Source: Chitinophagaceae bacterium (GTDB taxonomy: Bacteria; Bacteroidota; Bacteroidia; Chitinophagales; Chitinophagaceae). Taken from it: a DNA stretch of 64,000 bases. Location of the stretch: positions 1,695,001 through 1,759,000 of the forward strand of contig JADJPV010000001.1 of the NCBI GenBank assembly GCA_016713085.1, written 5' to 3'. A program made the position numbers and the translations under genes. Shown here piece after piece: positions 1-10,184 of this stretch. The notes under the pieces were generated by a model. The model did not search any database. It was not told the DNA's origin and was given only the letters and a program-made list of their open reading frames with translations. Each line of letters begins with the position of its first letter. Within the stretch, counting starts at the first letter, position 1.

Positions 1-444
1 TGCCCCAATCCCTGCCCCACTCTCACAAAGAACATGAAGAAAATGCAGGATGCATTTTTGAAAACAGATTCATTGGTCCAGTTTATTTCTTTTTCAGTTG
101 ATCCTGAAAGAGACAGTGTACAGGTATTGAAACGGTATGCTGATAAATATAAAGTAAGGCATAACAACTGGTGGTTTTTAACAGGAGATAAGAAAACCAT
201 TTACGATCTTGCTTTCAATGAATTTAAGGCGGCTACAGTTGATGGAGGCATCGTTGACACTTCGTTCATCCATACAAGCAAATTTTATTTACTCGATAAA
301 GACCGTGTAATACGTGGCTGGTATGATGGAACTGATTCCGCAGCCCTTACTAAAATGGCCCGTGATATTGGCTTGTTGTTTTTAGAAAAAGACAAAAAGA
401 AAAACGTAACCTTTTCAGAAAATAATAATTACCCATGGAAGTAA
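1..444 (+). CDS. SCO1/SenC family copper chaperone (5' partial)
   Basis: The reading frame is open from the first base, so the gene starts upstream of the window. The visible 147 residues begin with Cys-Pro-Asn-Pro-Cys-Pro, the CxxxCP copper/thiol motif of SCO proteins. They continue with the thioredoxin-fold strand ISFSVDPERDSVQVL, and the conserved histidine appears later in DTSFIHTSKFYLLD. Family knowledge: SCO proteins deliver copper to the CuA site of cytochrome c oxidase on the outer face of the membrane. The next gene (DUF420) overlaps the end by 10 bp and belongs to the same process, so the two are probably co-transcribed. An internal ATG at 34 would exclude the CxxxCP motif and is not the real start. 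Confidence 0.9.
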   Translation, partial: CPNPCPTLTKNMKKMQDAFLKTDSLVQFISFSVDPERDSVQVLKRYADKYKVRHNNWWFLTGDKKTIYDLAFNEFKAATVDGGIVDTSFIHTSKFYLLDKDRVIRGWYDGTDSAALTKMARDIGLLFLEKDKKKNVTFSENNNYPWK

Positions 445-1016
445 AAAGTCACAGACACCACAGAAGAGGAACGCCATTGCCTGCATCCATTAAAAAAAAT
501 GATAAGCTGGCTTACTTCCTCATCTTTACTGTGAGTGTAATTGTATTTGCAGCTGTAGTATTCCTCAAAAAAGTAACCATTAATTGGAACCTTGGTTTTG
601 ATAAACACATTTTTGCACGATTGAATGCACTCGTCAATTCTTTTGTAGTGCTCTTTTTGCTTGGTGCTTTGTTTGCAGTAAAGGATAAACGTTACCGTAC
701 ACACAAGAATTTAATGCTCTGGGCAATTGGTTTTTCCGTTCTGTTTTTGATTTCTTATATCTGCCATCATTTATTCACGGGTGAAACAACTTATGGCGGA
801 TCAGGGCTGCCGAAGCTTGTTTATTATTTTATCCTCATTACACATATTGTGCTTGCAGGAATTATTTTACCATTTATTTTATTCACTGCTTACCGTGGCT
901 TAACTGCCGATTATCACCGACATAAAAAACTGGCACGTATTACATGGCCATTGTGGCTGTATGTTGCTATAACGGGAGTTGTTGTCTTTTTTATGATTAG
1001 TCCGTATTATAATTGA
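435..1016 (+). CDS. DUF420 (YozB/CtaM-like) membrane protein
   Basis: This 193-residue integral membrane protein has about five hydrophobic segments. A His-rich N-terminus (HRHHRR) is followed by helices near residues 27-45, 68-85, 98-113, 130-150 and 172-188. Histidines lie near helix ends (ICHHLFTG, ITHIVLAG, DYHRHKK), as is usual in DUF420. Members such as YozB/CtaM are linked to maturation of haem-copper oxidases, which fits the overlapping upstream SCO gene. The assignment rests on size, topology and context. No catalytic motif is visible. Confidence 0.8.
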   Translation: MEVKSHRHHRRGTPLPASIKKNDKLAYFLIFTVSVIVFAAVVFLKKVTINWNLGFDKHIFARLNALVNSFVVLFLLGALFAVKDKRYRTHKNLMLWAIGFSVLFLISYICHHLFTGETTYGGSGLPKLVYYFILITHIVLAGIILPFILFTAYRGLTADYHRHKKLARITWPLWLYVAITGVVVFFMISPYYN

Positions 1017-1274
1017 TTTTGAATCTGTAAAAATTTCAGGGTTATCTGCTTCAAATAAAAAATGAATTTTTCTTTTTCTTAGTTGTCACAAATAAGAAAT
1101 ACCCCTCATTCGTGTGCCGTAAAAAACCAATGGACGGAACTACATAGTATTGTATCTACTGCTAAGTAGAAAAACTCAATCTTTCAGGAAAAATACTGTA
1201 TCGCTTCATAAATTGTATGAGATGACTTAAGTTTATGCGTTATTAGTACATTAACCTGAACTAACAGCCTTACA

Positions 1275-4200
1275 ATGAAGCCCCAATATCCACTATCTCT
1301 GATAGGAGTTTTCCTCCTGTTTTTTTTCTGTAATTATACGAATGCCCAAACTTATGGAACAACTGCTTCAGCAGTTTGGTTAAGCGATTGTAATCAAAGT
1401 AATTTCTTTAATACTTCTGGAACGAGTCCTGATTTAATCGGTCCCGCAGGCAATGCGTTTAATAATGCAAACCTTGGAGCACATACTCAAAATTCAGGAA
1501 CACTTATTCTGCGTGGTGCAGAAGTAAGAACATTTAAAAACCCGGGCGTTGCTAATGTTTGCAGCGTTCGTATGTATTATCGTGTTTACCTGCAGAGCGG
1601 AGTACCTGGTGCTTTCAACAGTATTGATCTTCCATTGGCAGATAATTGTGATGTACCAACCAGCCAGTTCCCAACGGGCGGCAGTTGTATTGCAGGTGAT
1701 CAGAAATGGCAACGTGTAATTGCTGACGGAACAACAATTCCTTATGCACCAGTTAATCTTACAAATTATCCCGCAGGTAATTATATACTGGAAGTATATT
1801 ATGATGTTGCAGGTTCGTTTACATCTACATCTTTATGTAATGACCTTGTTGTTTTAAATAACAGTGGCGCAAATTATAAAGCAAACTTTTCTATACAGGC
1901 GCCAACAATTACAAGTAATAATCCAACATCCTGCAATGGTACAGAAGGTTCTGTTACTATCAGTGGATTAGTAGCAGGCGAAACCTATGCTGTTTCTTAT
2001 ACAGACGATGGCGCACCTGTTGGACCGGTAAACATTGTTGCCAATGCAGCAGGCCAGGTAATTATCAGTGGATTGAATGCGGGAATCTATTCCAATTTTG
2101 CTTTGGTGATTAACGGATGTACAACCAATCTTTTTACAGGAGTTGTTTTATCTAACCCGATTTTTATTCCTACGTTCAGCAGTATTCCGCCTTTCTGTGC
2201 AGGAACAACTGCACCTACATTGCCACCTACATCAAATAATGGTGTAACAGGAACATGGAGCCCGGCTGTTATTAATAATCTTGCAACAGGAAATTACACA
2301 TTTACACCAAACACTGGTCAGTGCGGATTACCGGTAACAATTACTGTTACAGTTACTCCAAGAACAACACCAACATTCAGTTTTGGAACAACAAGAACAA
2401 TTTGCGCCGGAGGTGCTGTTCCAACGTTACCAAATACATCAACCAATCTTATCACCGGAACCTGGAGCCCGGCCGTTGTTGACAATCAGAATTCAGGTGT
2501 GTATACATTTACACCAACAGCAGGCTTGTGTGCAAACCCAACAACATTTACAGTTACAGTTGCACCAAACATTACACCAACATTCAGCTTTGGAACTGCC
2601 TTAACGATTTGTGCAGGGGGGGCTGTTCCGACATTACCAACAACATCAACAAATAGTATAACCGGAACATGGAGTCCATCTGTTGCAGATAATCAAAATT
2701 CAGGCACCTATACCTTTACACCAACAGCAGGACAGTGTGCAACCACAACATCATTAACTGTTACAGTTAATCCAAATATAACTCCGGTATTCAGTTTTGG
2801 AACAACGTTAAATATTTGTGCAGGCGGAACTGTTCCAACACTTCCAACTACATCAACCAATGGAGTTACCGGAACATGGAGTCCATCTGTAGTTGACAAT
2901 CAGAATTCAGGTGTGTACACATTTACACCAACAGCAGGACTTTGTGCAACAACAACAACATTTACTGTAACTGTTGCACCGAACATTACACCAACATTCA
3001 GCTTTGGTACTGCATTGAATATTTGTGCAGGCGGAACTGTTCCAACATTGCCGAATTCTTCAACCAATGGAATTACCGGAACATGGAGTCCGTCAACAGT
3101 AGATAATCAAAATTCAGGAACCTATACATTTACACCAACAGCAGGACAGTGTGCTACAACAGCAACCTTTACTGTAACTGTTGCACCGAATATTACACCA
3201 ACATTCAGCTTTGGTACAACACTAATGATTTGTGCAGGAGGAACTGTACCAACGTTACCAACTACATCAACGAATGCTATAACCGGAACATGGAGTCCGT
3301 CAACAGTAGATAATCAAAACTCTGGTGTGTACACATTTACACCGACAGCTGGGTTGTGTGCAACCACAGCAACCTTTACTGTTACTGTAAATCCGAATGT
3401 TATACCAACGTTTAGCTTTGGAACAGCATTGACTATTTGCGCAGGAGGAACCGTTCCAACTTTACCAACTACATCAACCAATGGTATAACCGGAACATGG
3501 AGTCCATCAACTGTAGATAATCAGAATTCAGGTGTTTACACATTTACACCAACAGCAGGACAGTGTGCAACTACTGCAACCTTTACAGTTACGATTGCTC
3601 CGAATATTGTACCAACGTTTAGTTTTGGAACAGCATTGACTATTTGCGCAGGAGGAACCGTTCCAACTTTACCAACTACATCAACCAACGGCATTACCGG
3701 AACATGGAACCCGGCTGTAGTTGATAATCAGAACTCAGGTGTTTATACATTTACTCCAACAGCAGGGTTGTGTGCAACAACTGCAACATTTACTGTAACA
3801 GTTAACCCGAATATCACACCAACATTCAATTTTGGAACTGCATTAACGATTTGTGCAGGCGGAACAGTGCCGGCATTACCAACAACATCAACCAATAATA
3901 TTACTGGAACCTGGAGCCCATCGGTTGTAGATAATCAAAGTTCAGGTGTATACACATTCACACCAACAGCCGGATTGTGTGCAACTACTGCAACTTTTAC
4001 TGTAACAGTTAACCCAAATGTTACACCAACCTTTGCTTTTGGAACTGCAATAACAGTTTGTGCCGGAGCAAATGTTCCAACACTACCAACCACATCAACG
4101 AATGGTATAACCGGAACATGGAGCCCATCAACAGTAGATAATCAAAACTCAGGTGTATACACATTTACACCAACAGCGGGATTGTGTGCAACTACTGTAA

Positions 4201-6221
4201 CATTCACTGTAACTGTTACTCCGAATATTATTCCAACATTCAGTTTTGGAACTGCGTTAACGATTTGCGCAGGCGGAACAGTTCCAACACTTCCAAACAC
4301 ATCAACAAATGGAATTGCAGGAACATGGAGCCCGGCAGTTGTTGATAATCAAAACTCAGGCGTTTATACATTTACTCCTGATGCAGGACCTTGTGCAACG
4401 ACAGCAACTTTCACAGTAACTGTAAACCCGAACATAACACCAACATTCAGTTTTGGAACAACGCTGGTTATTTGCGCAGGCGGAACAGTACCGGCACTAC
4501 CAACAACATCAGCGAATGGAATAACCGGAACATGGAGTCCATCAGTTGTTGACAATCAAAATTCAGCTGTGTACACATTTGCACCAACAGCTGGTCTTTG
4601 TGCTACAACAGCAACATTTACTGTAACCGTTACAACGAATATTGTTCCTGCATTTAGTTTTGGAACAGCACTAACAATCTGTGCAGGCGGAACAGTACCG
4701 GCATTACCAACAACATCAACCAATGGTGTAACTGGAACATGGAGTCCATCAACAGTAAGTAATCAAACTTCAGGAGTATATACATTTACACCAACTGCCG
4801 GACAGTGTGCAACAGTTGTAACATTCACAGTTACCGTTAATCCAAACATCACACCAACGTTCAGCTTTGGAACAACACTATCCATCTGTACTGCCGGAAC
4901 AGTACCGGCATTACCGGCAACATCAACCAATGGTATAACAGGAACATGGAGCCCTTCTGTAGTTGATAATATAAACTCCGGCGTTTATACGTTTACACCA
5001 ACAGCAGGTTTATGTGCAACTGCTGCAACCTTTACTGTAACGGTGAATCCAATTCTTACTCCAACGTTCAGCTTTGGAACTGTATTGAATATTTGTGCAG
5101 GTGGAACAGTACCGGCTTTGTCAACTACTTCAACCAATGGAATAACAGGTACATGGAGTCCGGCAACTGCAAGCAATCAAACAACCGGAACATATACATT
5201 TACTCCAACAGCAGGGCAGTGTGCAACTACTGCAAGCTTTACTGTTAACGTTACACCGAATACAGTACCAACCTTCAGTTTTGGAACAACACTTTCCATC
5301 TGTACAGGAGGAACAGTACCAGCATTGCCTGCAAGTTCTGATAATGGCGTAACCGGAACATGGAGCCCGGCAACTGCAAGTAATCAAACAACAGGAACCT
5401 ATACATTTACACCAACTGCAGGAATATGTGCAACTGTTGTAACATTTACTGTAACGGTGAATCCAATTGTTACACCAACCTTCAGCATTGGTAATTCAAT
5501 CTCAATTTGTATTGGTGCAACAGTTCCAACTCTTCCGCTAACATCAACGAATGGCATTGCAGGAACATGGAGTCCTTCAACAATCAGCAACCAGGCTGAT
5601 GCTGTTTATACATTTACTCCTAACGCAGGACAGTGTGCGACTGCCACTACATTCGGCGTTCAGGTAAATCCAATTCCATCTGTAACAGTAAGAACAGATA
5701 CAACAGTAAATGATGGCAGTATTTTACCGGCAACAAATTTCATTTCAACGCCCGGAGCTGTAGTATTAAACTGGACCAATTCAAATCGTTCAATCGGATT
5801 GCCTTCATCCGGTACAGGAAATGTTCCATCCTTTGTTGCAGTTAATACAGGTAATACAAATGTTACTGCAACCATCACTGTAACACCATCTATCAACGGA
5901 TGTATTGGTACAGCAAGAACCTATATTATAACAGTGCGTCCATTAAATAAGGATGTATTTGTACCAAATGTGTTTTCACCAAACGGAGATGGAAAGAATG
6001 ATGTGCTGCTGGTATTCGGTAATTATATTGACAAGCTTGAGATGCGCATCTTTAACCAGTGGGGACAGCAGATTGCACTGATCAACAGCCGCACACAGGG
6101 TTGGGATGGAAGAGATAACGGCAAGCCGCAACCGGTGGGTGTGTATATGTATGCATTAAGAGCTGTGATGAGTGATGGCCGCACAATTCAACTGAAAGGT
6201 TCCATTACGCTTGTACGATAA
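1275..6221 (+). CDS. Giant repeat adhesin with gliding-motility C-terminal (CHU_C) domain, SprB-like
   Basis: This 1648-residue exported protein has a signal peptide at residues 1-25, ending in TNA/Q. An N-terminal region and one Ig-like domain extend to about residue 298. Residues 299-1469 hold 17 tandem repeats of 69 residues, the first being 67. Each repeat contains an ICAGGTVPTLP-type motif, GTWSP, YTFTPTAGxC and a closing TFTVTV strand, with two cysteines that could form a disulfide. A linker of about 90 residues follows. The C-terminal 90 residues start FVPNVFSPNGDGKNDV and end KGSITLVR, which is the CHU_C / gliding-motility-associated C-terminal domain recognised by the type IX secretion system. 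The two genes downstream encode PorP/SprF and a PorE-like protein, the same arrangement as in SprB-type loci. The likely role is a cell-surface adhesin or gliding filament. Its ligand cannot be deduced. Confidence 0.9.
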   Translation: MKPQYPLSLIGVFLLFFFCNYTNAQTYGTTASAVWLSDCNQSNFFNTSGTSPDLIGPAGNAFNNANLGAHTQNSGTLILRGAEVRTFKNPGVANVCSVRMYYRVYLQSGVPGAFNSIDLPLADNCDVPTSQFPTGGSCIAGDQKWQRVIADGTTIPYAPVNLTNYPAGNYILEVYYDVAGSFTSTSLCNDLVVLNNSGANYKANFSIQAPTITSNNPTSCNGTEGSVTISGLVAGETYAVSYTDDGAPVGPVNIVANAAGQVIISGLNAGIYSNFALVINGCTTNLFTGVVLSNPIFIPTFSSIPPFCAGTTAPTLPPTSNNGVTGTWSPAVINNLATGNYTFTPNTGQCGLPVTITVTVTPRTTPTFSFGTTRTICAGGAVPTLPNTSTNLITGTWSPAVVDNQNSGVYTFTPTAGLCANPTTFTVTVAPNITPTFSFGTALTICAGGAVPTLPTTSTNSITGTWSPSVADNQNSGTYTFTPTAGQCATTTSLTVTVNPNITPVFSFGTTLNICAGGTVPTLPTTSTNGVTGTWSPSVVDNQNSGVYTFTPTAGLCATTTTFTVTVAPNITPTFSFGTALNICAGGTVPTLPNSSTNGITGTWSPSTVDNQNSGTYTFTPTAGQCATTATFTVTVAPNITPTFSFGTTLMICAGGTVPTLPTTSTNAITGTWSPSTVDNQNSGVYTFTPTAGLCATTATFTVTVNPNVIPTFSFGTALTICAGGTVPTLPTTSTNGITGTWSPSTVDNQNSGVYTFTPTAGQCATTATFTVTIAPNIVPTFSFGTALTICAGGTVPTLPTTSTNGITGTWNPAVVDNQNSGVYTFTPTAGLCATTATFTVTVNPNITPTFNFGTALTICAGGTVPALPTTSTNNITGTWSPSVVDNQSSGVYTFTPTAGLCATTATFTVTVNPNVTPTFAFGTAITVCAGANVPTLPTTSTNGITGTWSPSTVDNQNSGVYTFTPTAGLCATTVTFTVTVTPNIIPTFSFGTALTICAGGTVPTLPNTSTNGIAGTWSPAVVDNQNSGVYTFTPDAGPCATTATFTVTVNPNITPTFSFGTTLVICAGGTVPALPTTSANGITGTWSPSVVDNQNSAVYTFAPTAGLCATTATFTVTVTTNIVPAFSFGTALTICAGGTVPALPTTSTNGVTGTWSPSTVSNQTSGVYTFTPTAGQCATVVTFTVTVNPNITPTFSFGTTLSICTAGTVPALPATSTNGITGTWSPSVVDNINSGVYTFTPTAGLCATAATFTVTVNPILTPTFSFGTVLNICAGGTVPALSTTSTNGITGTWSPATASNQTTGTYTFTPTAGQCATTASFTVNVTPNTVPTFSFGTTLSICTGGTVPALPASSDNGVTGTWSPATASNQTTGTYTFTPTAGICATVVTFTVTVNPIVTPTFSIGNSISICIGATVPTLPLTSTNGIAGTWSPSTISNQADAVYTFTPNAGQCATATTFGVQVNPIPSVTVRTDTTVNDGSILPATNFISTPGAVVLNWTNSNRSIGLPSSGTGNVPSFVAVNTGNTNVTATITVTPSINGCIGTARTYIITVRPLNKDVFVPNVFSPNGDGKNDVLLVFGNYIDKLEMRIFNQWGQQIALINSRTQGWDGRDNGKPQPVGVYMYALRAVMSDGRTIQLKGSITLVR
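2169..5681 (+). repeat. 17 tandem 207-bp coding repeats in the adhesin gene
   Basis: Seventeen consecutive units encode 69 residues each; the first lacks two residues. All units stay in frame and differ mainly at the variable positions just before the TxTICAGG motif and in the VDNQNSG loop. Many third positions differ between units, so the array is not a recent clonal expansion, but neighbouring units 6-8 are very similar. The two cysteines of each repeat are conserved throughout. Confidence 0.95.
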
Positions 6222-6275
6222 TTTACAAACTGATTGTGACGAATAAAAATATTAAAATCTTTATCTGACAGTACT

Positions 6276-7301
6276 ATGAAAAATAAAGCGATCATACAAA
6301 CCGGGTTTCTTACAGCATGTTTGCTGACAGCAGGAATGCTCCGGACAGTAGCCCAAACAGATCCGCATTTTACGCAGAACTATACATACCCGATGTATAT
6401 CAATCCTGCCATGACGGGAGGAAGTGATGGTGAGTACAGGGTATCTGCTGTGTACCGCACGCAATGGAGCAGTGTAAGTAATCCTTACCGCACCAGTGGT
6501 TTATCGTTTGATACACGCACCAGTAAGAACATTGCGTTAGGTGTGAATGTGCTGAATCAATCAGCAGGTGATGGAGGGTTTAATTATTTTAATGCCTATG
6601 GTTCTGTTGCTTACACAGGTGTAAAATTCGGAAACGAAGATCAGCACCGGTTGGTATTGGCGATCCAGGCAGGATTGATTAACCGTCGTGTAGATCAAAC
6701 AAAATTCAAATGGGGCGATCAGTGGAATCCCATTACAGTATACAATGCATCGAATGCAACATCTGAAACATTTGCCGCTACCGGTTCAACTTCTTTTGAT
6801 GCAGGTGCAGGTGTTTTGTATTATGATGCATCACCAGAAAAGAAAACAAATGTATTTGGAGGATTTTCTGTCTTTCATCTTACCCGTCCAAAAGATCCGA
6901 TCATCTCTTCACAAAGTGTGGAACTGAATACAATACCATTACGTTATACGATCCATGGAGGGTTAAGTTTTAATCTTTCTGAACGCACCAGTATTGTGCC
7001 GCATGTATTGTATATGCAGCAGGGAACTGCAAAAGAAGTGATGCTTGGCACTTACGTTCAGCTGAATGTAAATGAAGAAACTGATTTTATGTTTGGGGGT
7101 TACTACCGTTTCAAAGATGCCATTGCACCATTTGTTGGTGTTGACTGGCGCAACTTTATTGTTGGTTTGAGTTATGATGTGAACACTTCTAAACTGGGAG
7201 CTATGACAAGGAACGTGAACAGTTTTGAATTAAGCCTTTCTTATATCAAACGAAAAGGTACAAGAAGCATTTTTGATTTTATCCGTTGTCCACGCTTATA
7301 A
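6276..7301 (+). CDS. PorP/SprF family type IX secretion outer-membrane protein
   Basis: This 341-residue protein has a signal peptide (MKNKAIIQTGFLTACLLTAG, cleaved near VAQ) followed by the family-typical start QTDPHFTQNYTYPMYINPA. Alternating beta strands end in LSYIKRKGTRS. PorP/SprF proteins are 14-strand-type outer-membrane proteins that work with a partner adhesin carrying the CHU_C domain to place it on the cell surface. The gene lies 54 bp downstream of such an adhesin and just upstream of an OmpA/PorE-like gene, so a co-transcribed secretion and anchoring unit is likely. The final residue Leu ends at TAA at 7301. Confidence 0.93.
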   Translation: MKNKAIIQTGFLTACLLTAGMLRTVAQTDPHFTQNYTYPMYINPAMTGGSDGEYRVSAVYRTQWSSVSNPYRTSGLSFDTRTSKNIALGVNVLNQSAGDGGFNYFNAYGSVAYTGVKFGNEDQHRLVLAIQAGLINRRVDQTKFKWGDQWNPITVYNASNATSETFAATGSTSFDAGAGVLYYDASPEKKTNVFGGFSVFHLTRPKDPIISSQSVELNTIPLRYTIHGGLSFNLSERTSIVPHVLYMQQGTAKEVMLGTYVQLNVNEETDFMFGGYYRFKDAIAPFVGVDWRNFIVGLSYDVNTSKLGAMTRNVNSFELSLSYIKRKGTRSIFDFIRCPRL

Positions 7302-7392
7302 ATTGTCAGCAATGAATATGCAGGGTATTACCAATATTAAAAGCCAGAACACGAATCATATGAAATCCAAACTTATTATAAAGCAGCAACAG

Positions 7393-9423
7393 ATGAATCT
7401 GTTCTCATACATACAAATAAAGAAATTAACGGGCAGAATTATCCTGTCATGTTTTGTTTCTGCATTCTGTTTACAATCGCAGGGGCAGATCGATCAGCGC
7501 CTGGTAAAAGCCGATCAGTATTTTGCTGCCGGTGATTACTATACTGCAGCACATTTGTATGAGCAGTTTCTTACTCCCAAGCCAAATCAAAAAACCTATG
7601 CGAATTTTCCACTCAATGCCAAACGAAATACACAGGTTGGTGGCATGGGAAAAGGTGTAACAAAAAATGATATTCTCTACAGGCAGGCTGAAAGTTACCG
7701 TCTTGCCAATTACTGGCCACAGGCAGCAAGCGCTTATAAAAAAGCAACTGAGGCAGAACCATCGAAATATGCTGCGGGTTTATATTGGTACGCAATATGC
7801 CAGCGCAGTCTTGGTAAGTATGCTGATGCAGAAGAAAGTTTAAATCGTTTTCTCAGCAATGTAACAGCAAACGATCCGTTGAAACCGGCAGCAGAAAAAG
7901 AATTACATACGCTTACTTATATCAGAACACAATTAGCAAGGCCTGATACGGTAATGTATCATGTGCAGAAACTTACACTTTCAACAGGAGCAGATAAAGG
8001 AGTATACGCACCTGTGCATGTAAGCGGCGATCAGTTTTTGATCACCAGTACTGAAACAGATACTGTAATGAAAGAAGGAGTTAGTCCTTACCGAAACAGA
8101 TTGTATACAACAACACTGTCAAACGGAACATTCCAGAATACAGAAGTACTCAGCATTGAAGGAACCGAAACAGCCATTAACCAGGGAGCAGCAACAATTA
8201 ATCCTGCAAACGGTTCTGTTTATTTTACTCAATGGAAGAATATAAACGGACAAATCATTTCTTCTCTTTACTATGCAACTAAAACAGGAAAAGGATTAAG
8301 TGCGCCTGTATTACTTGGTTCAGTAAGCAGCAATGGGCACAGCAGCAAACAGCCTTTTATTACGAGTGATGGGAAATATTTATTCTTTGCATCCGACAGG
8401 CCTGGCGGAGCAGGAAAATTTGATATCTGGTATGCACCCATCAATGCAGATGGAACAACAGGGGATGCTGTGAATGCAGGAGCAACGATTAATACTGCTG
8501 CTGATGAACTTGCACCATTTTATCATAACACAAGTAATACCCTCGTGTTTTCTTCCAATGGAAAACAGGGCATGGGTGGTTATGATCTTTTCATGTCGAA
8601 AGGATCGGAAAACGGATGGAAAACAGCAGAGAACATGGGGCATCCTGTGAATTCCGTAAGAGATGATATTTATTTCTATGCACCGGAAAATCAATTGCTG
8701 TTAAGTAATGCCATCTTCAGTTCAGATCGTGGATCTTCCTGCTGCCTTGAAACATACACAGTAGCCAAAACACCCAAGAAAAAAATCATCAAAGGAATTG
8801 TGCGTGATTTAAAAGATAATCAACCTGTAGAAGGCGCAACCGTTGTGTGGAAAGATGCTTCAGGAAAAACAGGAACCATTGTTACAGGAACTGATGGTAC
8901 TTACCAGTTTGAACTGGATGGTAATGTGGAGAAAGAGATTACTGTTACAAAAGAATTATACAAGGAAAAATCTGCAGGTATTACTGTAACAGGAACTGAT
9001 GAATCAGACCTGTTTACAGATAAGCTCAGCAATACAGAGATCTTTATTGAAAAGAAACTGGTGATTAAAGTTGAAAATGTAGTGACTGTTTATTTTGATT
9101 TTGATATGAGTAACCTGAAAACAGCAGCAGTTGAAAAACTGGATTCTATTTACAACGTACTGGTTGAACATCCAACAGCTACGATTCAGATCTCCGGTTA
9201 CACGGATGGATTGGGTTCAGTGGAATACAATGCAGTGCTGAGTGATAAAAGGGCAAGAGCATGCGCAGATTACCTGATTGCAAAAGGAATTGATACAGGA
9301 CGAATTACGTTTGAATCGTTTGGCGCCTGCTGCCCGATTGAAATGGAACTGCTTAATGGCAGGGATAATGCTGAAGGAAGAAGTAAGAACAGAAGGGCGT
9401 TGATTAATGTAATGAAAGAGTAA
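7393..9423 (+). CDS. PorE-like OmpA-family protein (TPR, PD40 propeller, carboxypeptidase-like domain, OmpA)
   Basis: I start at 7393 because MNLFSYIQIKKLTGR followed by the hydrophobic run IILSCFVSAFCL makes a normal signal peptide, cleaved before QIDQRL. In-frame ATGs also exist at 7312 and 7360. The mature protein has TPR-like helices (ADQYFAAGDYYTAAHLY, YRQAESYRLANYWPQAA), then a beta propeller with PD40-type blades (YLFFASDRPGGAGKFDIW, LVFSSNGKQGMGGYDLF). Next come a carboxypeptidase-regulatory-like domain (KGIVRDLKDNQPVEGATV) and a C-terminal OmpA domain with YFDFDMSNL, SGYTDGLGSVEYN and LSDKRARACADYL. This four-domain order is that of PorE, which ties the type IX machinery to peptidoglycan in the periplasm. 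Its place after sprF supports that role. Confidence 0.9.
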   Translation: MNLFSYIQIKKLTGRIILSCFVSAFCLQSQGQIDQRLVKADQYFAAGDYYTAAHLYEQFLTPKPNQKTYANFPLNAKRNTQVGGMGKGVTKNDILYRQAESYRLANYWPQAASAYKKATEAEPSKYAAGLYWYAICQRSLGKYADAEESLNRFLSNVTANDPLKPAAEKELHTLTYIRTQLARPDTVMYHVQKLTLSTGADKGVYAPVHVSGDQFLITSTETDTVMKEGVSPYRNRLYTTTLSNGTFQNTEVLSIEGTETAINQGAATINPANGSVYFTQWKNINGQIISSLYYATKTGKGLSAPVLLGSVSSNGHSSKQPFITSDGKYLFFASDRPGGAGKFDIWYAPINADGTTGDAVNAGATINTAADELAPFYHNTSNTLVFSSNGKQGMGGYDLFMSKGSENGWKTAENMGHPVNSVRDDIYFYAPENQLLLSNAIFSSDRGSSCCLETYTVAKTPKKKIIKGIVRDLKDNQPVEGATVVWKDASGKTGTIVTGTDGTYQFELDGNVEKEITVTKELYKEKSAGITVTGTDESDLFTDKLSNTEIFIEKKLVIKVENVVTVYFDFDMSNLKTAAVEKLDSIYNVLVEHPTATIQISGYTDGLGSVEYNAVLSDKRARACADYLIAKGIDTGRITFESFGACCPIEMELLNGRDNAEGRSKNRRALINVMKE

Positions 9424-9465
9424 TCCAGTAGCCATGGACCGAGGAAATAAATAGTATATTAAAAC

Positions 9466-9497
9466 GGGGTGTTCATTCCTGGACGCCCCTTTTTTAT
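9466..9497 (+). terminator. Rho-independent terminator after the PorE-like gene
   Basis: The arms GGGGTGTTC (9466-9474) and GGACGCCCC (9481-9489) pair over nine positions, with two G-U pairs, around a six-base loop. A run of six T residues follows at once. The site lies 43 bp past the stop codon of the OmpA gene. Confidence 0.8.
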
Positions 9498-9555
9498 TTT
9501 GCAAAAGCTGATATTTATTCTGAATATTGAGGAAGAAAAACTCATTAAAAGATGT

Positions 9556-10179
9556 ATGAAAAAGAAAGCAATCATACTTGATCTTGATAATACCATTTAT
9601 TCAGTTCCTTCAATTGGCAATAAATTGTTTGCATCCTTATTTCTGATGATAGAAGAAAGCGGTGAACATACAGCTGAAATTGCAGCAATAAAAGATGAGA
9701 TTATGCGGAAACCTTTCCAGCTGGTAGCGGCACAGCATCAGTTCAGTGAAGTGTTGACAAAGAAAGGAGTTGATCTGCTGCTGAATCTTACCTACGAAGT
9801 ACCAATTGAACCTTTCAGTGATTATTTCTTCACGAAACAATTAACCTGCGATAAATTTTTAGTGACAACCGGTTTTTTAAAACTGCAGCAGAGCAAGATC
9901 AAAGGAATGGGAATAGAGCAGGATTTTAAGGAGATTCATATTGTTGATCCGGCCACATCACACAAAACAAAGAAAGATGTATTTGCGGAGATCATTTACA
10001 GAAATGCGTATCAGCTTGCAGAAGTAATTGTAGTAGGCGATGATCTGTATTCAGAAATTAAAGCGGCAAAGGAGTTGGGAATAGATACAGTGTTGTATGA
10101 TAAATTCAATCTGCATGAAGGTAACAGCTCACAACGCAGGATTACAGACTTTAAAGAGCTGATTGAGTTTGTTAATTAA
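9556..10179 (+). CDS. HAD-superfamily hydrolase
   Basis: The start ATG at 9556 gives MKKKAIILDLDNTIYSVPS, in which DLDNT is HAD motif I with the nucleophile and acid aspartates. Motif II is the Thr in FLVTTGFLKL, motif III is the Lys near SHKTKKDVF, and motif IV is VVGDDLYSE. The 207-residue size and short helical cap fit small-molecule phosphatases of the HAD subfamily I. The substrate is not predictable. The gene follows the terminator at 9466-9497 and is convergent with the MFS gene, five bases away. Confidence 0.85.
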   Translation: MKKKAIILDLDNTIYSVPSIGNKLFASLFLMIEESGEHTAEIAAIKDEIMRKPFQLVAAQHQFSEVLTKKGVDLLLNLTYEVPIEPFSDYFFTKQLTCDKFLVTTGFLKLQQSKIKGMGIEQDFKEIHIVDPATSHKTKKDVFAEIIYRNAYQLAEVIVVGDDLYSEIKAAKELGIDTVLYDKFNLHEGNSSQRRITDFKELIEFVN

Positions 10180-10184
10180 TCAAC

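Noticed and set aside
2169..5681. CRISPR array or phase-variable satellite
   Set aside because: The repeats are 207 bp, contiguous, in frame and encode a beta-strand domain; there are no spacers.
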